A DNA stretch of 64,000 nucleotides from Talinum fruticosum (taxonomy: Eukaryota > Streptophyta > Magnoliopsida > Caryophyllales > Talinaceae): contig JAITYX010000046.1 of NCBI GenBank assembly GCA_021018815.1, positions 4,653,501 through 4,717,500 of the forward strand. The letters are read 5' to 3'. Positions within the stretch are counted from its first letter, which is position 1. Each line of letters opens with the position of its first letter. The notes beneath the pieces are model-generated. The model saw only the letters and a program-made list of their open reading frames with translations. It had not been told where the DNA came from and searched no databases. Positions 34,371 through 47,480 of this stretch are shown here, piece after piece. Made by a program: the position numbers and the translations under genes.

Positions 34371-35023
34371 AAATCGCTCTTGAAGTTTATTTTTTAGAAG
34401 GAAGTAAAAGGCACTGGGAAATTCTCTTTGATTTACGAAGGATATGCAAAAGGCATAATTTTCGGCCTTCAAGACAGGTCAAATTTATTAAAGTTTTTAA
34501 GACATAAGAGTCCTACTGCACTTGTAACCACCTACATTCGCCACCACCTAGGTCTTCTTGGGTGGCAGGCGGGAGCTACTGACCTTGGACCGGCTGGTTG
34601 GTTTTCCTTTCTTATGGCCCGAGCATTTCTTGGGCCATTATCCATCATCCAGCCGGTTTTTGTGCAAGCCATGCTATTTTTGGACCATGCACATAAGAAT
34701 TCCTATTTTTATTTTTATTATTTTCTTTTGGTGGGAATGGGAGCTAGTGTAATTTTAATTATATTTGTCTTTGTAATTTTCCCTAATAATTTTTTACATC
34801 ATATTTAATGAAAGAACACATTTTTTAGAATCGAGTCCTTGCATTCCATCTCATCTACTAAAATCACAATAAAGTTAGTATATGACTAACTAAAGACTCA
34901 CCTGGAAGGTGGGGAAAGTTCTCCCAATGAGGAAGTCTCGGATGCCCCTAAGAGCACATTAAAACCTAATTGACATGGTTCGAGATTGCTCCCAGTAATA
35001 CAACATAGTTTATTCAATGGTAT
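34371..35023. other. Y-X spacer and 3' part of X, unit B', left of SIRE copy F
   Basis: Positions 34800-34850 match 26960-27010. About 560 bp that in unit B hold the last exon of X (27040-27600) are missing here. 34940-35023 matches 27640-27730. The sequence is then cut by SIRE copy F and continues at 53316. A plus-strand open frame at 34428-34808 looks spurious. Confidence 0.5.
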
Positions 35024-36448
35024 TGAAGGTTTACTCTTGGAGAGAATAAGTCACCTTTAGGGAGGGGGAGAGGGGTGAATAGGCTGATGAAAGATTTTAG
35101 ATAAAAATCAAACTTTTTTGCACAAAGCTGAGTAAAGACAAGTTCCGAGTCTAGATTGGACTCAAAAGGTTGACAAACATAAGTACGTGGAAACCCTCCT
35201 GGGGCAAAAACCACGGACAATGCTAATCCAAGCACCAAGTCAAATCCACTAATTGAATCCTCAATTACAAAAGACCGACTCCAACCGAATTGCTCCCATA
35301 GACTATTCCAATGTTTTCCTAGACTCGAAGTTCTCTTATCTAATCTTGTACTTCCTAACCGAGTTAACCTTTAAAATCGGGGACAACTGAGTTGAGTTAC
35401 TTCTTAAAGCTTAGTCAAGGGACTTATAAAGAAAGTAAGAGAATAGTGTAAGTGATTACAAGACTTTACTTTATAACTCAAAGAATGTGAAATACGGAAT
35501 GAAGATTGAGTAAGAATGAGACCAAGCAATTGGTTTGACAATAATTTTGGTAACCTTCAAGTCTTGCAAACTAGCTTCTATTTATAAGGGCCCAGGCATA
35601 GTGACTGTTGAGTTTGATTCTGGATTTGTGATCTTCACTAGCCATTGTAACGACTATTTTAAGTCACTCAGCGAGAGATTCGTCGGGATGTAAACGTTGG
35701 GCAACGACTCTTGGATCTACAAGATGGTCCAAGCAACTGGTGGTGATTGAAACCGAGGTGGAAAAAACCATTAGGCCTAGAGTTGGAGTTTTCCAGTTTG
35801 GAAACAAACAACTCGACACGGTGTCTAAGCCATGTCCGAAGTAGCTATTTTCTGTTTGCTTGGTGTTTAACAGGTAGACATCGGTTGCTTTTGTAATTCA
35901 AAAAGTAGATTAGGCTTGTTTCAATAACCTACAAAAGCAAAACACTTTGGTACTCAAAGTATAAAATACTTTAGTCCAAGATTAAGCATAGATAATAATT
36001 ACATTAGAGTAATTAAACACTTAATTATCATGGGCCTAAAAGAGTGGAATTTTCCGAGTCTAATATCCATTAAGATCAGATTCCAACTTGAGTCAATCCT
36101 TAAGTGATCAAGTAAGAAGGAATAAAATATCAGGGTAAATGAACTTGATCTTAACAAATAATTCTCTATGAATAAACTAACTTAAAGACAAAGAATTAAT
36201 GTTATACTTTTTTGTTAATGTCAAGTGCAAAGTCGAGTGCTCAGAATAAATGTGATAGAGAAAGATTTGAACATGTGATCGTTCCGAGTGATGTTTGAGT
36301 AGGTCGAAACACTAAATAAAGATATGCAACAAATATGCTTTTTGAGTGGGTTAGATATGAATGAAAACTTAGAAAAGAGTTTCTATTTAACTCAAAATGA
36401 CTTAGAATCAAAACCTAAGAGAGATAGAGAGTTATACCCGAGTCTTCA
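35024..36448 (-). repeat. 3' LTR of SIRE copy F
   Basis: Plus-strand ends TGAAGGTTTACTC and CCGAGTCTTCA. Homologous to 51873-53315 and to the LTRs of copy E. No gene inside; the open frame at 35014-35238 runs across the LTR edge. Confidence 0.88.
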
Positions 36449-36460
36449 ATCTCCCCTTTT
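36449..36460 (-). other. Polypurine tract of SIRE copy F
   Basis: AAAAGGGGAGAT on the minus strand, directly before the TGAAGACTCGG start of the 3' LTR. Identical in copy E. Confidence 0.8.
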
Positions 36461-36999
36461 GATGAAAGTCATTCTACACTTAAGATAGAAACTTGTTAGT
36501 TCAAAAGGTTAAGTTTTCATAGCGAAACGATTAGAGCAAAAGAAAGTCTTAGTTAGAACTTCGATTTACTGATTTGATCACAACATGACTCGGAACATGT
36601 TTCTTGATATTAAAGGCAAAGACAGTAATAAGAGAAACAAACAAAAAAATGTTAGATGCTTAGAAACGTTGAATGTCATTCATTGCCATAGTCAAATATT
36701 TACAAGAAACAAAACAAAATAACTAAACATAGAGAAGGAGAAAAGACCCCCTAAACGAAACATCCAAGAGTTTTATCTATCTTTCCCCTATGCATTTCAA
36801 AGAAACATATCAAAAGGAGGGAGGAGTAAGTAAGTACGACAGATGTTGGAAAAAAGAAAATTTTGAGTTTTTTTAATAAAAAAATATACTAAGAAGAGGG
36901 GGTAGGTGGCCTTGATGAAGAGAAGCGAGCAGTTTGCCTTCACCTGTAAGCTTATGTAGACGCGAATGAGCGAGGAGGCGAGCAGGACTGGAATATCGT

Positions 37000-38447
37000 G
37001 AAGTTGAGCGGACTTGATTCCGGGAATCAAGGACATATCTTCCTCAGCTTCTTTTTCCTCAAAGACAGCTGGGGCTGTGCTTCGAGGCGAGGGCCTTGGA
37101 CCGACCAACATCGCCAACCTCTTCTAAGCCGCTCGGATCATGATCCGAGGAGATCAGCTCGAGCTCCTTGGTGCCCTGGTCCTCAAGCCGACCAACTTCT
37201 TCCCCATTTTCTTCTTCTTTTCTTCTTCTTTTCCTTCTTCTTGTGCTTCAGCTGATGGTGTCTTAGCAGGGTTAGAGGACTCCTCAAAAGTGTCATTGGA
37301 TTCTAAGTCCTCGCCTACTTTTGATTTGTGCTTTTAGAGGATTCCGATATGGTCGTGTTGTTCCTTAATTATCCCCTTGAGCTCGAAATTAACTCTTAGT
37401 TCTCCTAGAGCTGAGATTGAGCTTGCTTTTGGAGCAGAACCAAGGTTGGAACAAAAGTTTTGAAGATTTTCATAGTAGCTTGAAAATCGTCGATCGGAGA
37501 AGCAAATTTGTTTACCATCTCGGTAAACACCTCAAGAAAAGGAGAAGGTGAAGAAGTAAAAGGTCCAAGTGGTCGAAGTGGGACCTCCGGAGTAATCCGA
37601 GTCTAAGCCTTTGGAGGAGGAGGAGGTAACTCAAATTAACGAATCCGAAACCAGGCTTTACTTCCTAGTATCTCGAGATCCATGAGCTTGTTCCTGCTAA
37701 AACAGACAAGCGAGTTCCAAGCAAGCTTTAGGGTCGAGAGGAAGAAGGGGCCTTAAAATGTTTAAAAATAGAGGTCGAAGTGCTCGAAGGGAAAAGGAGT
37801 AGACTTCTTAGACCGAGCGAGCATAGTTTCCATCTACTCTATGATAGAAAGAAAGAGGTATACTTCGTAGCCCTCGAGAATATCAAAAATAACCTTGAGA
37901 ACCTTGGAACTGGGGTTCTCCTTGTAAGAATGATGAGAAAAGAAGGTTCTCATCAGAATGAAGCAAATAAGTCTTGCTTCGGGCTTCATTTGAGTCACAG
38001 AGAAATTTTTCCTAGACTCGAGAACTTCTTTAGCATACCTATCAAAGAAATCGTCAGCGATTTCAATGAAAGGAACATTTTTAGAATTGAGAAAAAGAGT
38101 CTTTGCATAAAAAGTTTATAAAGAAAGGCAACGTTGATACGAACAGTCTTACCCTGAACAATAGAAGTTGTGACGCCTTCATAGGCAGTCATATGGGAAT
38201 AAAACTCAAACACTAGGTCCGGATAAATGTACAAGCAAAGCACATATAGTTATACACCAGTGTTTCTAATGTGTGGCAACCACGAGAAGGAAGTAGAAGG
38301 AAAGAATTTGTCATCCAAGGTGAAGTACTCGGGTGACAAAGGATTTTGGGGATCCGAGGTACCTTCTTGTGCTTCCTTAGATTTGGATTTGGTTTTGGCC
38401 TTCTTGGTGGCTGAACCTCCTTCTTGAGTGGTTCCTCTCTTTGGCAT
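37000..38447 (-). pseudogene. Env-like extra ORF of SIRE copy F
   Basis: Lies between RNase H and the 3' LTR, in the same orientation as pol, the place of the env-like gene of Sireviruses. The start MPKRGTTQEGG at 38447 is followed by a basic KKAKTKSKSKEAQEG segment, LDDKFFPS, then YPDLVFEFYSHMTAYEG and VQGKTVRINVAFLYKLF. Further on an acidic Glu/Lys-rich tail is visible (about 37330-37120, EESSNPAKT and EEGKEEEKKK). Frameshifts and stops are many. The C-terminal end is uncertain. The role of such proteins in plants is unproven; this copy is dead. Confidence 0.6.
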
Positions 38448-39021
38448 AGTTGCAATGAGATTGAGAGAGAAAAAGAAAGTAGAGAGAGATTAAATAGAGT
38501 AGAAAGCAGAGAGTTAAAAATCGAACGAGAGAGAAAATGAGCGAGAGAGAGAGAGAGATAGTGTTGAGAGAAAAGAGAGCAAGTAAACAGTAGGTAAAGT
38601 GAAGAAAAGAAAGCGAAGACGTGCTGTTTATATCATAATAGACTTCCAACCTTCTTTCGACCCAAAACCCAAGCAACGGGTCTCGGACCATTGTGTCGCT
38701 CTACACTATAACAACTAGTTTTCCAACAACTTTCTTCCAACGACTACTTTCTGCGACTAAAGTGCGTGACAGAGAGAGAGAAGAAAGAGTTTTCGAAAAC
38801 AATTATGAGATTCTCCATTAATCTAGAGATGACCTCGGAATTTTGATGTCCATTTTGCTTATAAACCGAGTCTAACTCAGTATGATTTCTAAGCGATTAA
38901 GAACACTCGTAAAACTAATAACTCATAGCTCGGTTTCATTCTAATTCAACTGATCCACTTGTTATTCAATCAAAGCATATAGCACAAAAATAAAAAAATA
39001 ATTCATGTTATAATCACACAA
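38448..39021 (-). other. Spacer between SIRE F pol and env-like ORF
   Basis: GA-rich tract (GAGAGAGAG near 38540) followed by AT-rich sequence. The matching spacer in copy E is 58053-58716. Minus-strand frames here (38377-38691) are repetitive Ser/Leu-rich and not credible. Confidence 0.5.
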
Positions 39022-41951
39022 TTACACATTAATCATGCCAAGCTCATTCCTAATAAAGCAAAATTGATCCTCACTAAGGGGCTTAGTGAAAATATTAGCT
39101 AACTTAAATTTAGTAGGAATAAATTCAAACGTAATATCACCTTTTTCATAATGGTCTCTAAGAAAGTGATACCTGACCTGAATATGCTTAGTCTTTGAGT
39201 GCTTGAACATGATTTTTAGTGACTCGCACTCGATTGTCACACTTGATTGGGGTAGATGTGAAAGATAATCCAAGATCCTTGAAGTGTTGCTTGATCTAAA
39301 GGATCCGACCCCAGCAAGCTCCAGCGAGCAATGTACTCAGCCTCAGCAGTTGATAAAGCAACCGAGTTTTATTTCTTTGAATGCCAGGAGATGAGGGATT
39401 GGCCTAGAAATTGACATGCTCCTGATGTGCTCTTTCTATCAACCTTATAACGAGCATAATTAGCATCCGAATATCAAGTGAAAGTGAGTTCCTAGTCTTT
39501 TGAAAACCATAGACCAAGATTCCGAGTCCCTATAAGATATCTAAAAATTCTCTTCATTGCAGTGAGATGTGATTCTTTTGGATTAGCTTGAAATCTTGTA
39601 CAAAGACAGACACTCGAACATGATATCCGGCCTATTAGATGTGAGATAGAGTAAAGATCCAATCATATTTCGTAGAGTTTCGATCTATAGCTTTACCTTT
39701 CTCGTCGGAGTGCATTTTCAAACCGCTACTCATAGGTGTTGCTGCATGATTCACATCTTGTAGCTTGTACTTCTTCAATAACTCCTTGGTGTACTTAGAT
39801 TGATAGACGTAAATACCATCCTTATCTTGTTTGATTTGTAGACCAAGAAGAAATTAAGCTCTCCCATCATACTCATTTGGAACTCCTGTCTCATTAACTC
39901 GGAAAACTCTTGACATAGAGTTTCATTAGTAGCTCCAAAAATAATTATCATCAACATAAATCGAATGATAAGAAAATCATTCCCCTTGGTTTTATAAAAA
40001 GAGTTTTGTGAATCTGACCTCTTTTGAAATCATTTTCAACCAAGAAACTACTTAGTCTTTCATACCAAGCTCCGGGAGCTTGTTTAAGACCATATAGAGC
40101 CTTTTGCAACTTGAAAATATGATTTGGAAATTCTGAGTTTTCAAATCCAGGGGTTGCTTAACATAGACTTCTTCTTGAATAAAACCATTGAGAAATGCAC
40201 ATTTGGCATCCATCCGAGAAAGCTTGATGTTCATGCTTGGATGTAAATGCTAAAAGAATTCGATTGCCTCGATCCTAGCAACAGGTGCAAAGGTTCCCCC
40301 AAAATCAATTCCTTCCTCTTGGCTATATCCATGAGTAACAAGTCTAGCCTTATTTCTGACTACCAACCCTTCCTCATCTAGTTTGTTCTTGAAAACCCAT
40401 TTGGTTCCTATTATTGGGTTGTCGGAAGGTCGTTTGGTCGAGTCCGGACTCAGTTTCTTTCAAATTGACTAAGCCCTTCTTACATGGCCTGTACCCATTC
40501 AAGTTCAATTAGGGCATCTAGTGCATTTTTGGGTTTAGTCAATGAAATAAATGCAAAGAATGCACACAGATTTTGCAAAGAAGAACAAGTTCTTACCCCC
40601 ACTTGTTGATATGAGAACGTATATTCTCGAGTGGGTGACTGGATGAATATTTGAAAGTTTTACTCGTCCTCCGATTCACTAAGTTTGTTGGTTGAAGAAG
40701 CTAGTCTTCGGTTGGTTGATCGTGCTGAGTCTCCGAATTGACTTGTTGTTCAACATTCCGAGTTGGCAAGAGAGTTTGTTCATTCCGAGTCACGAGCATT
40801 CCGAGTTGGTTCGTTTTGAGTTGCCTTAGTTTGAGTTGTCTCGATCCTTTTGCTTTAACTCTTTCTAAGCTCAGCTTCAGTAAGGTCATCTTCATCTCTC
40901 GTTAAGCTTGAGATCCGAGAATGTTGATTCACTTATCCTACCAAGATCAATTTCATCGGAGACAATGTGGTTACTTTCTTCTACTTTGTTAGTCCTTTTG
41001 TTAAATATTTGATAAGCTTTACTATGAGACGAGTAACCCGTAAATATACCTCCATCCGACCTAGCATCAAACTTAGTCGGATGCTCCTTACCATTGTTAT
41101 GCAAAAAGCATTTACAACCAAATGGTCCGAAGTAGGAGATGTTGGGCTTCTTTCCCTTATATAGCTCATAGGGTGTTTTCTTCAAAATGGGTCCGATGAG
41201 GCATCCGTTAAGTGTGTAGTTGGTTGTGTTGACTACCTCAGCCCATAAATAGTAAGGTAGATCATTTTCAATTATCATGGTCCTTCCTATTTCTTCAAGA
41301 TTTCTGTTCTTTCTCTCTACTACTCCATTTTGTTGAGGAGTTCTTAGTGTACATAAGTTGTGTGAGATGTCATTCTTGTCATAGAAGTCTCGTAAATTCC
41401 GAATAGTCGAACTCCCTTCCTTGGTCGGTTTGAATCCTTCTTATCCGAGTCCGAGACTCCACTTGAATTTTCCTGTAGATCTTAGTGAACTCTTTGAAGG
41501 CTTCATTCTTGTTCTTGAGAAAACATACCCAAGGAAATCGTAAGTAATCATCAACAATGATAAGAACATAAGATTTACCTCCCGGGCTTTTTACAGAATT
41601 TCATCACACAAATCCATATGAATTAATTCAAGCACTTTGGATGTAGATATCTGTTTTGAGTGGTTTGAAAGATGATATGACTTGCTTTCCTTTCGTGCAT
41701 GCTTCATAGATTTTATCTTTCTTAAATGCACAATCAGTAAACCCCTAACCAATCCATGAGATGCTAGTTTCTTGATAGTATGCATGCTAATATTACCTAG
41801 TCTATGATGCCAAGTCCATGAATCATCATTCACAAATGCCTTTAAGCAAGATAAAAACTCACTAGAATGTGATAGAGGAATAGTATACGTGTTACTCGAC
41901 CTCGGACTTGAGAGCTTTATCTCTTTGATAACCGCATCGAAATATAGCAGT
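39022..41951 (-). pseudogene. Ty1/copia pol of SIRE copy F: integrase, reverse transcriptase, RNase H
   Basis: On the minus strand: the integrase zinc-binding start DDSWTWHHRLGN with ISMHTIKKLASHGLV (41833-41750), the core near 41640-41290, then the C-terminal part at 41278-40892 (ENDLPYYLWAEVVNTTNYTL, KKTPYELYKGKKPNISYFGP). RT follows at about 40430-39770, with KALYGLKQAPGAWYERLSSF near 40120-40050 and the YVDD region near 39950, now in a shifted frame. RNase H ends at 39022 with KTKHIQVRYHFLRDHYEKGD and NIFTKPLSEDQFCFIRNELG. Many frameshifts and stops. The upstream protease half lies beyond element D, at 49783 onward. Confidence 0.88.
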
Positions 41952-44256
41952 TGTTAAGTTGTATTTTATACGTATTTTTAGTAGTTATTCAATTTATATT
42001 ATATAGTTTATTTTATGTAATTTATCCTATTTTGTCCATTTATAGGTAATTATCGAATAAAGTGGGGAAGAAAAGAAAAGATGTTTAAAGCATATTTTTA
42101 GCTACCGACAAGCATCTAAGAAAAGATATGAAATCGGTTCACAAAAACAAAATGTCATAAAATATTTATTTTATGATATTTTATTTTATTAAATTTTAAT
42201 TTAAAGAGAAAAGGAAACTTGGAAGAGAAGTAGAGGAATAACCTAGCTCCTTCACCTATTTGTTTCACCATATATATATCACTTATCACAACATCTCTTG
42301 GCTGCCCCCTCTTGGCTGGCCGCCGCCACACACCAGCCGCCCATCTCCATCTCTCACCGCCTCTCGCTGCCCTCTCTACACACACAGCCGCCCATCCCTT
42401 TCCTTCGCTACCCCTTCTTCACACGCTAGCCCTTCTTCGCTGCCCCTCTTTTCTCCATTAGCCACCACAATCTTTAATCAATCATCAAAGCCTTTATCCT
42501 TCCCTTAGCTCTTGCTGTCCAGGCCCTGCTACGCCACCTCCTGCTTGTCTCTCATCTCTACCGCCAGCCCCTTAATCATCCACCATCATCATAATCCTCC
42601 TCATCACCATCTTGCTATTTCTTCTTCTTTCGTCATCATCACCAACTCTCCATCATCACCTTCTTGATTATCACCATGGTAAGGATTATTATGATATTCT
42701 TATGATTATTGTAATTCTTATTTTAAAGACTCTATTTTTATTGTTAGTTTATTATTAAAGATGATATTTTTATTTAGTTTATGGGTCCCAAATTACATTA
42801 TGTTTGAGTAGTTTTTTTATACTTAGTATAATTTACTTGAAACCATGTTAAATTAGTTATTTTGAAACAAAGTTTCGATCTTTATTATCTTATTGATTCG
42901 ATCCATAATTTTATGATAATTTAATTTTATTGTTTATGATTTTATGTCTAATTAATTAGACTGCACACTAATTAGTTTTATATAAATTCATATGATAGTT
43001 TAAAGGGTTTAAGTACATAATTGCTTGGTCTTTTAGACAAAGTATCAACCTAGTTAATCATGGATGGCTCATACCCATCTCTTTTAATTAGGAAATTATC
43101 ATAGACCCTTCTTAAATCAATTTGCTAGTAGATTGATTATTAGGTGGTCGATTATGTTTTTGTAATATTTAATGCTCTAATTTGATTAAATTCTAGTGCT
43201 AGTGTTAGGGTTATCAATATTAGTAGGGTTTATATTAGGGCTAGGCCTAAGTAAACTAATAACTAAGGAAAACTAGGGAAGATCCGCTAGTGGTTGTCTT
43301 CAACAGTTTAGTTCATGGGTCGATCAATTTGTGTGTTAATGATAAATAATAATTTGCATGGTGGATATAGATTATACTAAGTGTTTTTATAAATTTGATA
43401 TCTTGAATAATTATTTGTTTGCCTTTTGGTTATTTTCTTTAGTTTGTCAATTTTTATTTATTAATTTATAGTTATTTATTATCAATTTCATTATCTCCCC
43501 TAAACATAAGTATTTTAGGTTAGTTTTAGTAATTTTATTTTAATTTAATTTTGAGACTTTATATATTTTAATTTTCTGATTATTTTTCTGTCAGTTTTTA
43601 TTGTTTTTGAGTCAGTTTGTTAGAAATTAGTTTTAAAATAGTTTCTTTCATTTTTTTCATGTTTTATATTCTTTTAGGGTTTAGATAGAGTCCTAGTTTA
43701 TTGTGATTAAATTTTAGAATTTTTGGAATTAATTTGATAATTTTTCAGATTTAATTCTTGAATTTAATTACTGCAGGTTTTTAGTTAAATAAATTTGTAA
43801 ATTCGGTTTTAAATTTTATTTTTATATTTTCAGGGTCTGGTTAGGTCTGGAAAATTAGTTTTAATATTCTAGGTAATTTTAGTATTTATTTTCGTAATTA
43901 ATTTAGTGCAGAATTTTACTTATTTAATTTTCTGTTTTAGAATTTGTTTATTTTCTGCTTTAGTTTTCTGTTTTAATTATTCTAAAAATATATAAAAATA
44001 TTTCTGGGATATTGTAGTTTTATTACTTTGTATAAATTATTTATTTAGTTGTTAGATAATTTTCTATGATTTTTAGTTATTGATTTTTTTAATTTATATT
44101 TTCTATTTTGTTTTTAAGAGTAGTAAATTTAATTAGATTAAAGCTTGCATGTTATTATATCTTTTCTCGTTGATTCGATCCCTACTTTTGTGTACTATAT
44201 TGTTTATTATAAGCCTATGTAGTGGTTTAATTTGTAACTATATGATAAGCTGAACA
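41952..44256 (+). repeat. 5' LTR of element D
   Basis: Starts TGTTAAGTTGTATTTTATACG and ends GATAAGCTGAACA. It is the reverse-complement relative of the C LTR except for a CT-rich, C-rich leader (42300-42660) where C has CAG-rich sequence. A TATATATAT box at 42271-42279 precedes that leader. Pro/Ser/His-rich open frames there are low-complexity artefacts. Confidence 0.88.
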
Positions 44257-44261
44257 AATTT

Positions 44262-44280
44262 TGGCGCCGTTGTCTGGGGA
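44262..44280 (+). other. Primer binding site of element D (tRNA-Asp)
   Basis: TGGCGCCGTTGTCTGGGGA, differing by a small change from the complement of the tRNA-Asp 3' end. It is 5 bases from the LTR, as in C. Confidence 0.85.
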
Positions 44281-44471
44281 AAGAAAATAATAATTGTTAG
44301 TTTTATTTAATTTAGATTTACTACTTTTATTACTTCTTTGTGACTTTAATAGTTTGTTTTCATAGTTTCTTTTTAGTGCTTTTTTATTTTGACAAGGAGT
44401 ATACATTTGACGAAGTTGAAAGCCAAGTAAGTGTTTCTAATTCTATTTCTATAAGTTATGAAATTATTGAG

Positions 44472-46060
44472 ATGACTCGCTTTATGTGAGCTTGCTGCAC
44501 CTAACTTGGATACACAACTTCTACATATCTCAAATCCTGCATTGGAACAACCATTAAAATTAAACTCTGGATTTTTAAATATGTTACCTAAATTTCATGG
44601 ACTGCTCGGTGAAGACTCATATCGTCATATCAATGAGTTTCTTATTATATGTTCCACTATGGAACTTGAAGGAATCACCCAAGACCAAATTAAGTTAAGA
44701 GCTTTTCCCTTTTCACTTCAGACATAAGGCTAAAGATTGGTTTTATTACCTACCCCTGCAACATTCACTACATGGATCGAAGTTCATAAAGCATTTTTAG
44801 AGAAATTTTTCTTGCATCTAGGATAGGGTCCATTAGAAAGGAAATTTGTGGTATTAAATAGATAACTGGGAGACTTTTTCTGAATATTGGGAGCATTTTA
44901 ATAAATTATGTGCTAGTTGTCCCCAACATCAAATTTCCGAGTATTTCTTGATTCAATATTTTTATGAAGGTTTATTGCCAATAGATAGAAATATGGTAGA
45001 TGTTGCTAGTGGAGGGGCCTTGTTTAATAAGACTCCTTGTTTAATAAGACTCCAGCTCAGGCTAGAGAATTGTTTAATATTATGGCCCAAAATACTCAAC
45101 AATTTGGAATTGGAGATACCCAATTTAGGAATGTTAATGAGTTTAATTTAGGTCCATCTATAGAGACTCAATTGTCCCAAATTACTGTTATGTTGAACAA
45201 ATTAGTCCACAGAGAAGAAGCAATAGTTTGTAGTATTTGCCGTTTAGAGGGTCATGTTGCTAATTCATGCCCTACACAACAAAGAGAGCATGTGAATGCT
45301 ATTTTTTCCAACTAAGGTCAAATGAACCATGATCCATTCTCGAACACTTATGAAGATTGGAGTGACTACTCTAACCTTAGGTATGGATCTAAAGAAAACC
45401 CCTAGAATTTGATCAGTCCATTACTCAGAACAAAACTAATTATCTTTTAGAGCAAATCATTAAGAAGATGGATGACCAGAAAAAGGAGACTGACCTTAAG
45501 TTCCAAAGCTTAGAGATGATGATTAAGCAGGTTCAAGAGAGACAGATCGCCAATGTTACCATAATTAGTAACCTACAAGCCCAAATGCAATCTCAACCTT
45601 TCCAAGATCCAAAAGAAAATGTGAGTGTCATAACACTTAGTAGGGGGAAAGAGTTAGAGGAACCTACGAAAAACATAGAGGTAGAGTCAGTATTAGAAGT
45701 TAAGGAATCTAAACTTGACCAAAATAAAGATGACGCCTCTAATGCTAAGGAAATAGGTGAAAATAAGAAAGATCTTTACAAGCCTATCCCACCTTTTCCT
45801 AGTATATTGATAAGCACAACTCCTATGATAGACGAGGCAAATGAAGATATCATGGAAATATCTAGGAAGGCGTAAATCAACATTACTGTTCTAGATACCA
45901 TGAAACGAGAACCTCGTTATGCTAAGTTCCTTAAAGATCTATTCACGAACAAATTAAAATTGAAAAGGAACAAAAAGGTATGTGTAGGGGAGAATACATC
46001 TGCTCTTTTCCAAAATAAATCTCCCGCAATTGCAAGTATGCAGGAGACCAGATCTGTTTA
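44472..46060 (+). pseudogene. Athila-type gag of element D
   Basis: Starts ATG 44472, parallel to C, but with an extra base within the first ten codons. The core reads LPKFHGLLGEDSYRHINEF and IKLRAFPFS (44506-44727). An in-frame TAG at 44824-44826 is at exactly the position of the TAG in C. SSGGALFNKTP-like, AQNTQQFGIGDTQFRNVNEF and a CCHC knuckle CSICRLEGHVANSC (45229-45270) follow. MDDQKKETDLKFQSLEMMIK starts at 45468 and ENVSVITLSRGKELEEP is at about 45618-45670. PRYAKFLKDLFTNKLKLK (45910-45966) and ENTSALFQNK (about 45990-46020) lead into the protease region, where coding stops. A short MQLNDP-stop-like end near 46068-46090 may be the relic of the pol C-terminus, marking the deletion junction. 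Confidence 0.85.
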
Positions 46061-47465
46061 GTATGGGAAATGCAACTGAATGATCCTTGAGTTACAAAGG
46101 TGTCGAGCCAAAGACGATAAACAAAGGCGCTAGTTGGGAGGCAACCCAACATTTTTAGGGAAGTTTCTAAAATTTTTACTTTAATTTTAATTTTAATTTT
46201 AATTTTAATTTTATTTTGCATGCATTAGGGACAATGCATGAATTAAGTGTGGGGAGTGCATCCTGTTTTTTAATTTTATGCATTTATTTTTATCTTATTT
46301 TATGAAAAAAATAGTGTTTTTCTTGTAAAGAAATGCATGAACATGAAAATATGCTAGGTTAACTTGCCTAAATTTTTCTGTTTCTAATTTTTCTTCCCCT
46401 TTGTATGTGAGAAATTTGAACATGGTAATTGTCATTCAAAATTGTTTGAGTTGATCCTCATATATTTCTTCAATTAGTGACAATCATAATTTTTCTGTCG
46501 GTTTGATCATGTTATATGATTGTGATAGAGGCAATAAATTGACTTAAACCGTTCACCTAGACTATTGAACTTAGCAGATTGACTCATTAAAAATTTGATT
46601 TTTCTTGTCTTGCTTATTAAAGTTTAGAATTTTTGGTTTACCAACGCAGGTTGGTTCAAGTAGTATGAAATTTGTTCCCCTTAAGCGGCTTGTGTATGGA
46701 AAAGACTCGTGCTGGAAGAGTGAACACCATTAAGGGTCGTTTCCAACTCGAAACATGCCAACAAATAAAATAGAAAAAAAAAGAAGAAAAAAATTATTAG
46801 TCTACCAACATGGGTCGGAGTTGGTGGCTCGACACCATTTCCCTTAAGTTTAGGTCTCAAGTTGAGCCTTATGAATGGAGTAAGTCATGCTGGGAGAGTC
46901 ATGCCCCTTTGGGCCGATCAATGGCTCGAACCATACTAACAAAAAGAAAAAGAAAATAATAGAGTATTAACTCCAACACCTCTGTTTGGGTGAGTGGGAG
47001 ACAGAGAGTGTTATATTTCTAAGACCCTATATGTGCCTCGAATATGTGCTTCAATGGAGTTATATATATATATTAAAAAAAGAGAGAAAAAGTTTGCAAA
47101 ATAAATTTATTATCGATTTTTAGTGAGTTATCTACTGGTTCGGTGTCTCTATAACCATACTGCACCTTAATTTTTCCCATCCTAAAACATTTTAGACCTC
47201 TTGACTGGAATGTACATGTTTGAAAAAAATGGATAATTTTTACTCGTTACTTAAATGAAAGAGATATTGTGAGGCTGATGAATAAACTCTCTTATGACAA
47301 TGAAATGTTTAGTTTTTCACTTGCTTGGGAAAGACAAATTTTCATCAAACTATTTTTGAAAGCAAGGCAAACTTAGTGTATACTTTATGTTTTATGTATA
47401 TTTTTATAAGAAAGTGTAGTACTAGATCGAGTCTTATATTTCTTTGCACGAGGACGTCCAAAGTC
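46061..47465 (+). other. 3' untranslated region of element D
   Basis: About 1.4 kb. It contains the hairpin TTGGG..CCCAA at 46134-46149, an (ATTTTA)n tract at 46178-46215, and two related blocks (46638-46770 and 46797-46945), each starting with CCAACG/CATGGGTTGG-type sequence and each containing CCCCTTAAG or CCCTTAAG and AGACTCGTGCTGG / AGTCATGCTGG. Element C has only one such block. A minus-strand frame at 45943-46221 is spurious. Confidence 0.65.
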
Positions 47466-47480
47466 TAAGTGTAGGGAATT
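47466..47480 (+). other. Polypurine tract of element D
   Basis: TAAGTGTAGGGAATT immediately before the 3' LTR. One of the five G residues of the C version is replaced by A. Confidence 0.75.

Noticed and set aside
34428..34808. 126-residue plus-strand frame with a hydrophobic C-terminal part
   Set aside because: The homologous stretch in unit B (26560-26990) does not keep the frame, and the hydrophobic part comes from a T-rich tract in a spacer.
42260..42508. Pro/Ser/His-rich frame, repeated at 47790-48008
   Set aside because: It is the CT-rich leader inside the LTRs of element D. Its sequence differs freely between LTRs and ends at different places.
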